From assembly GCF_934294775.1 (NCBI RefSeq), contig NZ_CAKRAH010000016.1:1-56118 (forward strand): a stretch of DNA of 56,118 bases. Direction: 5' to 3'. The position numbers were made by a program, and so were the translations under genes. The stretch is from an uncultured Dorea sp. GTDB lineage: Bacteria > Bacillota > Clostridia > Lachnospirales > Lachnospiraceae. Below the pieces are notes generated by a model. That model worked only from the letters and a program-made list of their open reading frames with translations. It had not been told where the DNA came from and searched no databases. Positions 16,351-25,649 of the stretch are shown here, in pieces (the first letter of the stretch is position 1; each line of letters starts with the position of its first letter).

Positions 16351-17768
16351 AACCATTCTCCTTTGCGTTCTATCATTTCGTCGATCCGGCTGATGTAAGC
16401 GTCTACTGCTTTTACATTCTCCTGACGGATCAGACGTGTCATCTTCTTCTTTTTACTGCCCGGCATAGGGATCGGATTTTTTAATACGATCTTCGTCGAC
16501 GCTCCTGCCCCTGCAGCAATAATGGATTGTTTTTCTTCCATAATAAGTATATTGTATATTCCGGCTTTGTCAACCTTTGCATAGCCAACATTTTCAAAAT
16601 TACCCGCAATATTCTTCTGTCTGTACAGATAATATGGATATAGATCCATCTCTTCTGCAGTCTCTGCTGCCTTTTCGATCATACCGGATAATATCTTATG
16701 TGTAGTATCCGTATCCCGGTTCAGATCTTCCATCTCCATCTTTGCAGCCCGCTTGATTGCCAGAGAATGTACCGTCAGACTGTCTGGCCCCATCTCCTTG
16801 ATCTGCTTTAATGTATCTTCCATATCAGAAAGCTCTTCTCCCGGAAGTCCCGCTATGATATCCATATTAATATTATCGAATCCAACTTTTCTTGCAAGTG
16901 CATATGCATCTTTTATCTGCTCTACCGTATGCTTTCTTCCAATTGTATCCAGCGTCTTCTGCTGCATGCTCTGTGGATTAATGGAAATTCTTGTGATCTG
17001 ATGTTTCTGTAAGGCTCTTAATTTTTCTTCTGTAATACTGTCCGGTCTTCCGGCTTCTACCGTATACTCCAGCAGATATTCCCGTGAAAACTTTTCGTCA
17101 ACCCAGCTCATCAGACGTTCTAACTGTTGAGCCGTCAGTGTCGTCGGAGTGCCTCCGCCGATATAGATCGTATTCAGTTTCTTATCTTTTGAGTGCTCTG
17201 CTATGAATTCCAGTTCTTTTAAAAGCGCGTCCAGATAAGCATCTACCTGCCCCTTCCACCGGTCCAGCGGTCCTGAACTGAATGAACAATAAGAACATAC
17301 CGATGGACAGAATGGAATTCCTATATAGAGACTATACCCTTCTTCATAATCCAGTTCTTTTAAAATCGACTGTTCTCTTCTGGCAATTTCCCAGGCAAGA
17401 TCTGCTTTTTCTCTTCCCACCCTGGCACTTTCCCATGCCCAGGTAATATAATCTTCTTTTTTCCATCCTGCTTCCAGCTTCTGCATGGCAAGCTTAGTCG
17501 GACGAACTCCCGTCAATACGCCCCATGCCAGCTTTTCACCTGTAACCTTTTCTAACTGATCATACAGATACAGATCTATCTGTCGCTTTTCCTCTGTAAC
17601 ATTTTCAGAATCTACAATAATCTCCTGTTCATCCGGCAATCGTACCGTTACATAATTAGAGGCTTTTTCGTCCGTCTGACAGGATACATCCTGCGACGGA
17701 TAAAAAGCCTTTAATATATGATACGCATTATAAGTATAAGATTCACTCTTACATATAATCTGAATCAT
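16341..17768 (-). CDS. hemZ: Oxygen-independent coproporphyrinogen III oxidase-like radical SAM protein HemZ
   Basis: The 475-residue protein has the HemN/HemZ radical SAM core with the 4Fe-4S cysteines in PFCPSVCSYCSF, the GGGTPTTL turn, VEAGRPDSIT, and ISINPQSMQQKTLDTIGRKHT. An N-terminal extension of about 150 residues, including VLTGVRPTKL, is typical of HemZ. HemZ has been linked to anaerobic decarboxylation of coproporphyrinogen III. In anaerobes lacking heme genes its substrate is uncertain, so function is inferred from family. The ATG at 17768 follows GGAG with good spacing; a longer start at 17789 lacks one. It is coupled to hisS. Confidence 0.86.
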   Translation of the reverse strand: MIQIICKSESYTYNAYHILKAFYPSQDVSCQTDEKASNYVTVRLPDEQEIIVDSENVTEEKRQIDLYLYDQLEKVTGEKLAWGVLTGVRPTKLAMQKLEAGWKKEDYITWAWESARVGREKADLAWEIARREQSILKELDYEEGYSLYIGIPFCPSVCSYCSFSSGPLDRWKGQVDAYLDALLKELEFIAEHSKDKKLNTIYIGGGTPTTLTAQQLERLMSWVDEKFSREYLLEYTVEAGRPDSITEEKLRALQKHQITRISINPQSMQQKTLDTIGRKHTVEQIKDAYALARKVGFDNINMDIIAGLPGEELSDMEDTLKQIKEMGPDSLTVHSLAIKRAAKMEMEDLNRDTDTTHKILSGMIEKAAETAEEMDLYPYYLYRQKNIAGNFENVGYAKVDKAGIYNILIMEEKQSIIAAGAGASTKIVLKNPIPMPGSKKKKMTRLIRQENVKAVDAYISRIDEMIERKGEWLWH

Positions 17769-17843
17769 TCTTTTTCTCCATTCTTTCATGTACTCTGGAT
17801 TGTGTCTTAAAAATACTTTCTACAATCCGTACATATTTCCAGT

Positions 17844-17869
17844 CTCAGTCCGGGAATCTCCGGCCTGAG
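17844..17869. other. GC-rich stem-loop between the MBL hydrolase and hemZ
   Basis: CTCAG-x-CCGG and CCGG-x-CTGAG pair around a loop of about 6 bases. On the minus strand (the gene direction) no U-run follows, so it is unlikely to terminate; it may stabilise or process the message. It lies in a 116-base gap with no other feature. Confidence 0.45.
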
Positions 17870-17884
17870 AACTGCAATTTTTTT

Positions 17885-18508
17885 CTAAATAAACGGATTA
17901 TACAACTTCTCATATCCGATTGTTGTCTCATCCATATGTCCTGGATATACATGTGTCTCTTCCGGCAGGATCAGTAATTTTTCTCTCACCGAACGTACAA
18001 GATCGGATGCACTTCCACCAGGAAAATCAGACCGTCCTACCGACGCATGAAACAATGTATCCCCGCTAAACAGTACGCCTTCTTTCTCTGCATAGTAGCA
18101 GCATCCTCCCGGTGTATGTCCCGGTGTATGGATCACCCGGAACCGGAATCCTGCAAGTTCCAGCACCTGTCCGTCTGTCACAGTCTCTGCATCTTCAAAC
18201 AAAAATCCACCATTCATATATCCACCTGAAAGATTCATATTTCCATCTGTCAGCATCTCTTTGTCCATCTCTTCTACATAGACCGGAACCTTAAAATCTT
18301 CCATAACATCTTTCAGTCCCATAATATGGTCAAAATGTGCATGCGTCAGAAGTACCGCCTGAACTTTCAGCCCTTTTTCTTTTATCTCTCGTTTTAGCTG
18401 AGCCGGATATCCGCCCGGATCAACCATGACCGTTTCTTTTGTATCTTCGTTGATGATCAGATAACAGTTGGTTCCGATGATTCCTACTACATATTTTTCT
18501 ACTTTCAT
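17885..18508 (-). CDS. Metallo-beta-lactamase fold hydrolase, glyoxalase II-like
   Basis: The 207 residues contain the zinc-binding HAHFDH motif, preceded by AVLLT, plus GHTPGGCCYYAEKEGVLFSGDTLF and a C-terminal YPGHMDETTIGYEKLYNP. These are the residues of hydroxyacylglutathione hydrolase-type enzymes. Clostridia usually lack glutathione, so the substrate is probably another thioester or unknown. It starts just 4 bases after the relA stop and precedes hemZ, an order common in clostridia. It is cytosolic, with no signal peptide. Confidence 0.85.
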   Translation of the reverse strand: MKVEKYVVGIIGTNCYLIINEDTKETVMVDPGGYPAQLKREIKEKGLKVQAVLLTHAHFDHIMGLKDVMEDFKVPVYVEEMDKEMLTDGNMNLSGGYMNGGFLFEDAETVTDGQVLELAGFRFRVIHTPGHTPGGCCYYAEKEGVLFSGDTLFHASVGRSDFPGGSASDLVRSVREKLLILPEETHVYPGHMDETTIGYEKLYNPFI

Positions 18509-18512
18509 CCCT

Positions 18513-20858
18513 TTAACCTGTTGTCCTTTCTATATCCAAAATTCCAGGCAGCTGCTGTAATTTCTTGGCAATCCGTTCCAGTTCTTCTCTTCCATGTACG
18601 ATGAATCCCATCTCGATCGTTGCCGTGCCTTTCTTGCTTGTACGGACATTCATGGATTTTACATCTACGTTTTCTTCCGTAAAGATTCTGGAAATCTCCA
18701 TCAGAAGTCCCTGCTGGTCGTTGGCATACATCTTAATCTCTGCAAGGTACTGTCCGCCAGATTTTTCTGTTACTTCAGTCTCCCATTCTGCCGGAATCAG
18801 TCTTGCACGTTCTGCTTCCGACAGATGGATCATGTTGATGCAGTCTGTACGGTGAATGGAAAGTCCTCTTCCGCGCGTAACAAATCCTACGATCTCATCT
18901 CCCGGTACCGGATTACAGCATCTGGAGAATCTGACTGCCATATCATCGATTCCCTTCACTACAATGCCACTCTTGGATTTTGCAATGTGTACTTTGTTCT
19001 TAGCAGCCTCAGCTACACGTTCCAGAACCACTTCATCGGTAAGGGCCTGTTTGTGGTCTTTTCCGTATTCTTCAGCCAGACGGTTCACAACCTGTCCTTC
19101 TTTTAAGCCGCCATGTCCGATTGCTGCCAGTACCGAATCCCAGTCTTTGAATCCATATTTTTTCTGGACAATCTCCTGGTATTTCGGCTGTATGATATTG
19201 GAAAGGTTGATACTTTTCGCCTTACAGTATGTGGCGATCATATCTTTTCCACGGATGATATTGCTTTCTTTGAACTCTTTTTTGAACCACTGGTTAATCT
19301 TGTTCTTCGCCTGTGTACTCTTAACAATATTCAGCCAGTCTCTGCTTGGTCCTTTGGAATTCTGGGATGTCAGGATCTCTATTCTGTCTCCATTCTGAAT
19401 CTTATAATCAATGTTGACCAGTTTTCCATTTACCCTGGCTCCAACCATCTTATTACCAACTGCACTGTGGATCGCATAAGCAAAATCAATCGGTGTAGAA
19501 CCATTTGGAAGGTTCTTTACATCGCCCTGCGGTGTAAAACAATACACATCTTCCGCAAACAGATCCAGATCTCCCTTGATCAGGTTCAGGAACTCTCTGT
19601 TATCAGACATGTCTCTTTGCCATTCAAGAATCTGTCTTAACCAGCTTAATTTTTCTTCTTCCTGCGCTTCCACGCTCTTCTTGCCATCATTCGATTCTTT
19701 GTATTTCCAGTGTGCTGCGATACCATACTCAGCCGTCTTGTGCATCTCCTGTGTACGGATCTGGATCTCAAATGGCTGTCCTACGGAACTCATCAGCGTT
19801 GTATGCAGTGACTGATACATATTTGGCTTTGGCATGGCAATATAATCTTTGAAGCGCCCCGGAATCGGCGTATACATCTCATGGATCACACCAAGTGCCG
19901 CATAACAGTCCTTTACTGAATCTACGATAATACGTACGGCAAACAGGTCATAGATCTGATCTACCGTCTTGTCCTGGTTTACCATCTTTTTATAGATGCT
20001 GAAGAAATGTTTTACACGTCCGTTCACATCTGCATGAATATTGGCATTTTTCATATGTGTGGATACTTCCTCCACAATCTGCTCTACAAATTCTTCCCTC
20101 TCCGTTTTTCTGGCATTGATCTGCTTTACAAGATCATAGAAGACTTCCGGCTGGGAATATTTGAGCGCCAGATCATCGAGTTCTGTCTTGATCTTTGATA
20201 TACCAAGACGCTGTGCGATCGGTGCATATATATCCATCGTCTCTTTTGCTTTTTCTTTCTGCTTGGCCGGTGTCATAAACTGCAGCGTACGCATATTATG
20301 CAGACGGTCTGCCAGTTTTATGATGATCACACGGATATCTTTTGCCATGGCAAGGAACATTTTTCGTAAATTTTCCGCCTGAACCTCCAGTTTGTCAGAA
20401 GAATAAGACAATCTGCCCAGTTTTGTAACACCATCTACCAGAAGTGCTACTTCTCCTCCGAATTCTTTCCGGATCTCCTCTTCAGTAACCTCAGTATCTT
20501 CTACCACGTCATGCAGCATACCTGCCGCAATGGTCTCTTTATCCATCTCAAGATCAGCCAGAATGATCGCTACCCATAATGGATGTACGATATATGGTTC
20601 TCCTGACTTTCTGCACTGGTTTCCATGTGCTTTTACCGCCAGCTGATATGCTTTTTCGATCAGGGAGACATCTGTGGAAGGATGATACTTACGGATACGG
20701 GCAATTAACATGTCATATAATCTGTTCGGATCTTCATAATCTTCCTGGGCTTTTACAGCATGCCCGTCTACAATCTCTAAGCCCTTCGCATGATCCTCTG
20801 TCAGTGCTTCCGGTGCAATGCGGTTATCAATTGATTCATACGTTGTTGTGTTCGACAT
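18513..20858 (-). CDS. relA: Bifunctional (p)ppGpp synthetase/hydrolase
   Basis: This Rel enzyme makes and degrades the alarmone (p)ppGpp. The 781 residues show the metal-dependent HD hydrolase (HGNQCRKSGEPYIVHPLWV, GMLHDVVEDT, RLADRLHNMRTL), the synthetase domain (YDLFAVRIIVDSVKDCYAALGVIHEMYTP, then FKDYIAMPKPNMYQSLHTT), a TGS domain (CFTPQGDVKNLPNGSTPIDFAYAIH) and a C-terminal ACT domain. Both HD and synthetase motifs look intact, so it should be bifunctional. GGAAGGAGG precedes the ATG. It lies in the recJ-apt-rel order typical of Firmicutes, 28 bases after apt. Confidence 0.96.
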   Translation of the reverse strand: MSNTTTYESIDNRIAPEALTEDHAKGLEIVDGHAVKAQEDYEDPNRLYDMLIARIRKYHPSTDVSLIEKAYQLAVKAHGNQCRKSGEPYIVHPLWVAIILADLEMDKETIAAGMLHDVVEDTEVTEEEIRKEFGGEVALLVDGVTKLGRLSYSSDKLEVQAENLRKMFLAMAKDIRVIIIKLADRLHNMRTLQFMTPAKQKEKAKETMDIYAPIAQRLGISKIKTELDDLALKYSQPEVFYDLVKQINARKTEREEFVEQIVEEVSTHMKNANIHADVNGRVKHFFSIYKKMVNQDKTVDQIYDLFAVRIIVDSVKDCYAALGVIHEMYTPIPGRFKDYIAMPKPNMYQSLHTTLMSSVGQPFEIQIRTQEMHKTAEYGIAAHWKYKESNDGKKSVEAQEEEKLSWLRQILEWQRDMSDNREFLNLIKGDLDLFAEDVYCFTPQGDVKNLPNGSTPIDFAYAIHSAVGNKMVGARVNGKLVNIDYKIQNGDRIEILTSQNSKGPSRDWLNIVKSTQAKNKINQWFKKEFKESNIIRGKDMIATYCKAKSINLSNIIQPKYQEIVQKKYGFKDWDSVLAAIGHGGLKEGQVVNRLAEEYGKDHKQALTDEVVLERVAEAAKNKVHIAKSKSGIVVKGIDDMAVRFSRCCNPVPGDEIVGFVTRGRGLSIHRTDCINMIHLSEAERARLIPAEWETEVTEKSGGQYLAEIKMYANDQQGLLMEISRIFTEENVDVKSMNVRTSKKGTATIEMGFIVHGREELERIAKKLQQLPGILDIERTTG

Positions 20859-20886
20859 ATTAACGCCTCCTTCCTCGATTCCTTTT

Positions 20887-21411
20887 TTATTTTCCAGGAT
20901 ATGTGATCACAGCATCCACATCATATCCTTCTAATCTGTCTCTTCCTTTTAATCCGGCAAGTTCCATAAGGAATACTGCCTTCACTACTTTTCCTCCAAG
21001 GCTTTCGATCATCTTGACCATCGCCTCATTGGTTCCGCCGGTTGCGATCAGGTCATCAATGATAACCACTCTCTGCCCCGGTTTGATCGCATCTTTGTGC
21101 ATCTCTATCGTTGCAGTACCATACTCCAATTCATATTCGACAGAAACTGTCTCACATGGAAGTTTTCCTTCTTTTCTGATCGGGATAAATGGTTTGTGCA
21201 GATTGTACGCAATCGTCACACCAAAAATGAATCCTCTGGATTCCGGTCCTACTACCACATCAAAATCTACGTCTTTTAATTTTTCCTGCATCAGGTCAAT
21301 TGCCAGATGTAACCCGTCTGCATCCTGTAAAATACTGGTTACATCTCTAAATATAATTCCCGGTTCTGGAAAATCCGGAATACTTCTTACATATTCTTCT
21401 ATTGGTTTCAT
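20887..21411 (-). CDS. apt: Adenine phosphoribosyltransferase
   Basis: Apt salvages adenine to AMP using PRPP. The 174 residues hold IPDFPEPGIIFRDVT, the PRPP-binding motif VVIIDDLIATGGTNEAM, and the flexible-loop region FIPIRKEGKLPCET. A 16-codon upstream extension exists in frame, but MKPIEEYVRSIPDFP is preceded by GGAGAG and matches family length. Its own promoter lies at 21447-21475. It is followed by relA, as commonly seen. Confidence 0.94.
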   Translation of the reverse strand: MKPIEEYVRSIPDFPEPGIIFRDVTSILQDADGLHLAIDLMQEKLKDVDFDVVVGPESRGFIFGVTIAYNLHKPFIPIRKEGKLPCETVSVEYELEYGTATIEMHKDAIKPGQRVVIIDDLIATGGTNEAMVKMIESLGGKVVKAVFLMELAGLKGRDRLEGYDVDAVITYPGK

Positions 21412-21446
21412 GATACTCTCTCCATTCTGTCTAAAATACACCTTTA

Positions 21447-21475
21447 AGTATATCATCACTTTTTACAATTTTCAA
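21447..21475 (-). promoter_or_regulatory. Sigma-A promoter of apt-relA
   Basis: Minus-strand TTGAAA (21470-21475), 17-base spacer, TATACT (21447-21452), in the gap between recJ and apt. It would supply extra transcription of apt, relA and the genes after them. Confidence 0.65.
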
Positions 21476-21548
21476 TCTTCCCATTCTTGCTTGCGTAAAA
21501 AAACAATTCACGGCATTTTCCTGCCAGGCAAACGGTAAGAAGCTTTCA

Positions 21549-23318
21549 TCATACTGCAAATCTGTAATGTGAGATTACAATCTGCGGCGTCTTTCTGCCC
21601 ATATACTCATTGATATCCGGATAATACGTCAAAGCAAGTCTGATATCCGCCTGTCTCCCCTGCAGAAACATTTCCACACTGTGTGTGCCATACACATCTT
21701 CTATCTCTTTTAAGAACTCTTCTACTTTTTGGAACAGCATTGCTTCTATTACGGTTCCTGCTGTATCCTGCACCTGCATTTTCAGTACGTTTCTGTTTTT
21801 TCCAAGGACTCTTCCGTTTAGCACTTTTACATTTCTTGCAGCAAACACCGGCTTGGTATTTCCTTTGCCGAACGGCTCCAGAAGTGACAATTCCTCTACC
21901 ATCTTCTCTGTCACATTTGCGAAAGACATCTCCATATCTATCGTTACTTTTTCTTTCAGATCTTCTTCTGTAAGTCTGCAGTTTGCATTGAGCATTTCTC
22001 TTAACGTATCTACATTTTCTTTTTCAAGAGACAGGCCTGCTGCCAGTCTGTGTCCGCCAAATTTAGTCAGCAGATGTTTGCATTTATTCAGTTCTTCATA
22101 CATATGATATCCATCTATCGATCTTCCCGAACCTTTTACGCCTTCTTCTGCATCCGTCAGGACAAATACTGGTTTATAATAACTTTCACGTATTCTTCCT
22201 GCTACAATCCCCGCGAGACTCTCGTGGCAATCCGGAAGATAGATCACCAGAACCCGGTCTTCCTTCATCGCAGAAAGTTCCACCTGTTCTTTTGCCTGCT
22301 CTACGGCATCTGCCGTCATATCCTTTCTGCTGTCATTGAGTGCTTTCAGATCTCCTGCCAGTATATCCGCTTCTTTCTTCGTCTTTGCGCGCAGAAGTTC
22401 CAGTGCACGCTTTGCCGTATCCAGTCTGCCGCTCGCATTGATACATGGTCCCAGCACAAATCCGATATGATAAGAATTCAGATGTTCCTTCTCGATTCCG
22501 GTACATTCGATCAATGCTTTCAGTCCCAGGTTTGATGTCCTTTTTAACATCTGAAGCCCTTCTTTTACGAATATTCTGTTTTCTTCCTCCAAATCCATCA
22601 CATCACCGATGGTTGCAATGGCTACATTCTCGATCAAGTCGTCCAGATCTGAAGAATCTTTTCCCATGCTTTCCCACAATGCTTCCATAAGCTTATATGC
22701 AACCGCCGCACCACACAGGCCGGAAAACGGATACATACAGTCAGCCTGTTTTGGATCTATCACTGCATCTGCAGGCGGAAGTATATAGCTTCGTCCATCT
22801 TCCGTTTCCTCATACGGGACTTCATGATGATCCGTTACCAGAACCGTCATCCCTTTTTCTTTTCCGTACGTAATCTCAGAAGATGCCGCAATTCCATTAT
22901 CACAGGTGACAATCGTATCAACACCTGCTTCATATGCCCGTTCAACCAGATCCCGGTTCAACCCGTAGCCATCCCGCATACGATCCGGAATATCACTGTC
23001 TACATCCGCTCCAAGCCGCTCCAGTCCTTCCAGCAATATATAAGTCGCATTGACACCATCGATATCATAATCTCCTATGATACGGATTTTTTTATTTTCT
23101 TCTATCTTCTCTTTCAGAATATCTACCGTCTTGTCCATATCTTTCATCAACATTCCATCATACAGATCGTTGATCGTTCCGTTCAGATACCGGTTGATTT
23201 CTTCATCTCCAATGACATTTCTGTTACGTATCAGGCATGCCAGTCTTGGACTGATCTGATATTTTTTCCCTATTTTTTCAAAATCTGCTCCTTTTCTCAG
23301 CAGGACCCATCGTTCCAT
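21549..23318 (-). CDS. recJ: Single-stranded-DNA-specific exonuclease RecJ
   Basis: RecJ degrades single-stranded DNA 5' to 3' in recombination and mismatch repair. The 589 residues have the DHH-family motifs IRIIGDYDIDGVNATYIL, VDTIVTCDNGIAA, VLVTDHHEVP and DPKQADCMYPFSGLCGAAVAYKL. The DHHA1 motif is GSGRSIDGYHMYEELNKC...FGGHRLAAGLSL, and a C-terminal OB-fold (LLEPFGKGNTKPVF) follows. The length is near that of E. coli RecJ. The start codon follows AAAGGAG. It is first in the recJ-apt-relA run and has a promoter that overlaps the secDF terminator. Confidence 0.93.
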   Translation of the reverse strand: MERWVLLRKGADFEKIGKKYQISPRLACLIRNRNVIGDEEINRYLNGTINDLYDGMLMKDMDKTVDILKEKIEENKKIRIIGDYDIDGVNATYILLEGLERLGADVDSDIPDRMRDGYGLNRDLVERAYEAGVDTIVTCDNGIAASSEITYGKEKGMTVLVTDHHEVPYEETEDGRSYILPPADAVIDPKQADCMYPFSGLCGAAVAYKLMEALWESMGKDSSDLDDLIENVAIATIGDVMDLEEENRIFVKEGLQMLKRTSNLGLKALIECTGIEKEHLNSYHIGFVLGPCINASGRLDTAKRALELLRAKTKKEADILAGDLKALNDSRKDMTADAVEQAKEQVELSAMKEDRVLVIYLPDCHESLAGIVAGRIRESYYKPVFVLTDAEEGVKGSGRSIDGYHMYEELNKCKHLLTKFGGHRLAAGLSLEKENVDTLREMLNANCRLTEEDLKEKVTIDMEMSFANVTEKMVEELSLLEPFGKGNTKPVFAARNVKVLNGRVLGKNRNVLKMQVQDTAGTVIEAMLFQKVEEFLKEIEDVYGTHSVEMFLQGRQADIRLALTYYPDINEYMGRKTPQIVISHYRFAV

Positions 23319-23370
23319 TTTTTTATTGCTCCTTTGCCTCTTGTGTACGCTTCTTCTCTCAGCTTTCTCT

Positions 23371-23400
23371 ATTGTAAAAAAAGCAGTTACACCCTGTCAA
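23371..23400 (-). promoter_or_regulatory. recJ promoter nested in the upstream terminator
   Basis: Minus-strand TTGACA (23395-23400) and TACAAT (23371-23376) are 18 bases apart. The -35 sits in the loop of the secDF terminator and the spacer is its 3' arm and U-run. The distance to the recJ start is about 50 bases. Confidence 0.6.
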
Positions 23401-23413
23401 TAGGTATAACTGC
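23375..23413 (-). terminator. Intrinsic terminator after secDF
   Basis: Minus strand GCAGTTATACC pairs with GGGTGTAACTGC (about 11 base pairs with one wobble) around an 8-base loop, followed by seven U residues (23376-23382). It lies 28 bases after the secDF stop. Confidence 0.85.
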
Positions 23414-23441
23414 TTCCCGGCTTTTGCCGTTTTATTTTTCT

Positions 23442-25607
23442 TTATTTTTTCTTTTTCTTTGGCTCTTCTTTTTTCTTTACTCTGGTCTTCATTATATACC
23501 ACAGTGCTCCTGTAATACATACAGATGAATATCCTCCGCAGACGATACCAGCCATAAGAGGTGCCGCAAATTCACGGATGGAGCTTACACCCATAATGAA
23601 CAGTACCGCAACCATGATAAATGTAGTCAGAGATGTATAGATACTTCTTGTAAGAGTCTGTGTAATGCATCCATTTACAAGTTCTGCAAGATCTGTATTT
23701 CTCTTCTTATTCGGCAGTTCCTCACGGATACGGTCGAAGATTACGATCGTCGCATTAATAGAGTATCCGACAATTGTCAGCATGCAGGCAATGAACGTTG
23801 TTCCTACAGAGATTCTGGATGCCGCATAGAATGCAAGCACAACCAGTACATCATGTAACAGTGCCAGTACTGCACTTGTTGCAAAACGCACATCCTTGAA
23901 ACGGAACCAGATGTAAAGCAGCATGAAAATAGTTGCTATGATCACCGCTACTACTGCATCCCGGCGCATCTCGTTACTGATTGTTGAGCTGATGTTTTCT
24001 GCTGTAATATCAGATTCTTTTACTCCAAAACTGTCTTCCAGTGCCTGATTAACTTCTTCACGCTCAGACAGGCTTAATGTAACTGTCTTAATGATAACCT
24101 GTTTAGTTCCTGATACTTTCTGTGTCTGGATATTATGGTCACCGGTTACTTTTTCTACAACCGGAACAATCTCTTTATCAATTTCATCAATAGTGTAATC
24201 TTTATCAAATTTTACATTCATAGATGTTCCGCCCTTGAAATCAAGACTGTAAGCCAGTGCTCCATTTCCCTTTGCGGAATTCACTCCCATGATCACGAAT
24301 CCTGCAAGGATCACTGCGATGGAAATACTGAAGAATACCTTTTTCTTTCCAAGGAAGTTGACCGGTTTTCTTTCTTTCATCTTATGATAGTAAAGGCTTT
24401 CTTTGCGGATTCCGATTCCATAAAATGCATATACGATCATACGTGTGATCACAAGTGCCGTAAACATGGATACGACAATACCAATCGCCAGTGTCTGTGC
24501 GAATCCTTTTACTGTACCGGAGCCTTTGAACCACAAAACTGCTGCAGCGATCAAGGTAGTTACGTTACCATCCACAATAGCTGACATTGCTTTCTGGAAT
24601 CCTGACTTTAAAGAGGATTTTACACTTCTTCCCTTCGCCATCTCTTCACGTACTCTGGCAAAGATAATAACATTTGCATCCACCGCCATACCGATACTCA
24701 GGATAATACCTGCAATACCAGGCAGTGTCAGTGTTACATTAAATGCATTTAACACTCCAAGTACAATCTCTGTGTAGATAAGCAGTGCAAGACTGGATGC
24801 CAGTCCCGGAAGTCTGTATACAAAGATCATGAACAGGAATACTAAGATCAGTCCGATTACACCTGCTTTTAAGCTGGTGCTCAGTGCCTGCTCTCCAAGC
24901 TGGGCTCCTACTACGTTTGAACGAAGTTCTTCCAGTTCCAGCTTTAATCCACCGATACGGATTGTCGATGCCAGATTATCTGCTTCTTCGTAACTGAAAT
25001 CCCCTGTGATATAGGCCTGTCCACCTGTAATTTCAGACTGTACAACCGGACTTGAGATCACATCCCCGTCATAGACTATGGCGATCTGTTTGCCGATGTT
25101 GTTCTTTGTTGCTGTTGCAAATTTCTTTGTTCCTGATTTTGTCAGATTCAGCTCTACAGAATATTCTTTGTTTCCCATATCGTCCTGACCGCTTTTTGCA
25201 GATGCATTCTTTACATCTGTACCGGTAAGAACGGTCTCCCCGTCTGTTGTCATAAAGGAAAGGGAACCTGGTTTTCCAAGTTCATCCAGAATCTTGTTCG
25301 CATCTGTAACACCAGGAATCTCGATGTTAATTCTGTCATCGCCTTCCTGGTATACACTTGCTTCTGTACTGTACTGTTCCACACGCTTCTGAAGTTTATA
25401 GATGGTATCACTCATCTCTTCTTTGGTAGGATTTTTATCCTTTACCTGGTAAGTGATGCTGACACCACCTGCAAGATCCAGACCCAGCTTTATGTTCTTC
25501 ATAGAACCGGTATGTGTCTTACCGATTCCTGTAATCACGGTAAAGCCAAGGCCAACGATCAGGATGACTGTCAGAAGCAGGCTCAATATGCTTTTTGACT
25601 TTTTCAT
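23442..25607 (-). CDS. secDF: Fused protein translocase subunit SecDF
   Basis: SecDF uses the proton motive force to pull secreted proteins out of the SecYEG channel. The single 721-residue chain joins SecD (one N-terminal membrane segment, LGLDLAGGVSITYQV, the outside P1 domain, and the membrane motif PGIAGIILSIGMAVDANVIIFARVREE) to SecF (SLDFKGGTSMNVKF and TIVGYSINATIVIFDRIREELP), about twelve membrane segments in total. Fusion is common in Firmicutes. The start is uncertain between two ATGs five codons apart; neither has an ideal ribosome site, and I prefer MKKSKS. The C-terminus is a run of Lys/Glu. It lies just after scfB, 42 bases away. Confidence 0.93.
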   Translation of the reverse strand: MKKSKSILSLLLTVILIVGLGFTVITGIGKTHTGSMKNIKLGLDLAGGVSITYQVKDKNPTKEEMSDTIYKLQKRVEQYSTEASVYQEGDDRINIEIPGVTDANKILDELGKPGSLSFMTTDGETVLTGTDVKNASAKSGQDDMGNKEYSVELNLTKSGTKKFATATKNNIGKQIAIVYDGDVISSPVVQSEITGGQAYITGDFSYEEADNLASTIRIGGLKLELEELRSNVVGAQLGEQALSTSLKAGVIGLILVFLFMIFVYRLPGLASSLALLIYTEIVLGVLNAFNVTLTLPGIAGIILSIGMAVDANVIIFARVREEMAKGRSVKSSLKSGFQKAMSAIVDGNVTTLIAAAVLWFKGSGTVKGFAQTLAIGIVVSMFTALVITRMIVYAFYGIGIRKESLYYHKMKERKPVNFLGKKKVFFSISIAVILAGFVIMGVNSAKGNGALAYSLDFKGGTSMNVKFDKDYTIDEIDKEIVPVVEKVTGDHNIQTQKVSGTKQVIIKTVTLSLSEREEVNQALEDSFGVKESDITAENISSTISNEMRRDAVVAVIIATIFMLLYIWFRFKDVRFATSAVLALLHDVLVVLAFYAASRISVGTTFIACMLTIVGYSINATIVIFDRIREELPNKKRNTDLAELVNGCITQTLTRSIYTSLTTFIMVAVLFIMGVSSIREFAAPLMAGIVCGGYSSVCITGALWYIMKTRVKKKEEPKKKKK

Positions 25608-25649
25608 CGTTCTCTTACACATCCTCTCGATAATTTCTAATTACTATGC

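Noticed and set aside
18594..19640. Long plus-strand frames opposite relA
   Set aside because: Shadows of relA; no ribosome site, no recognisable domain, and the minus-strand gene is certain.
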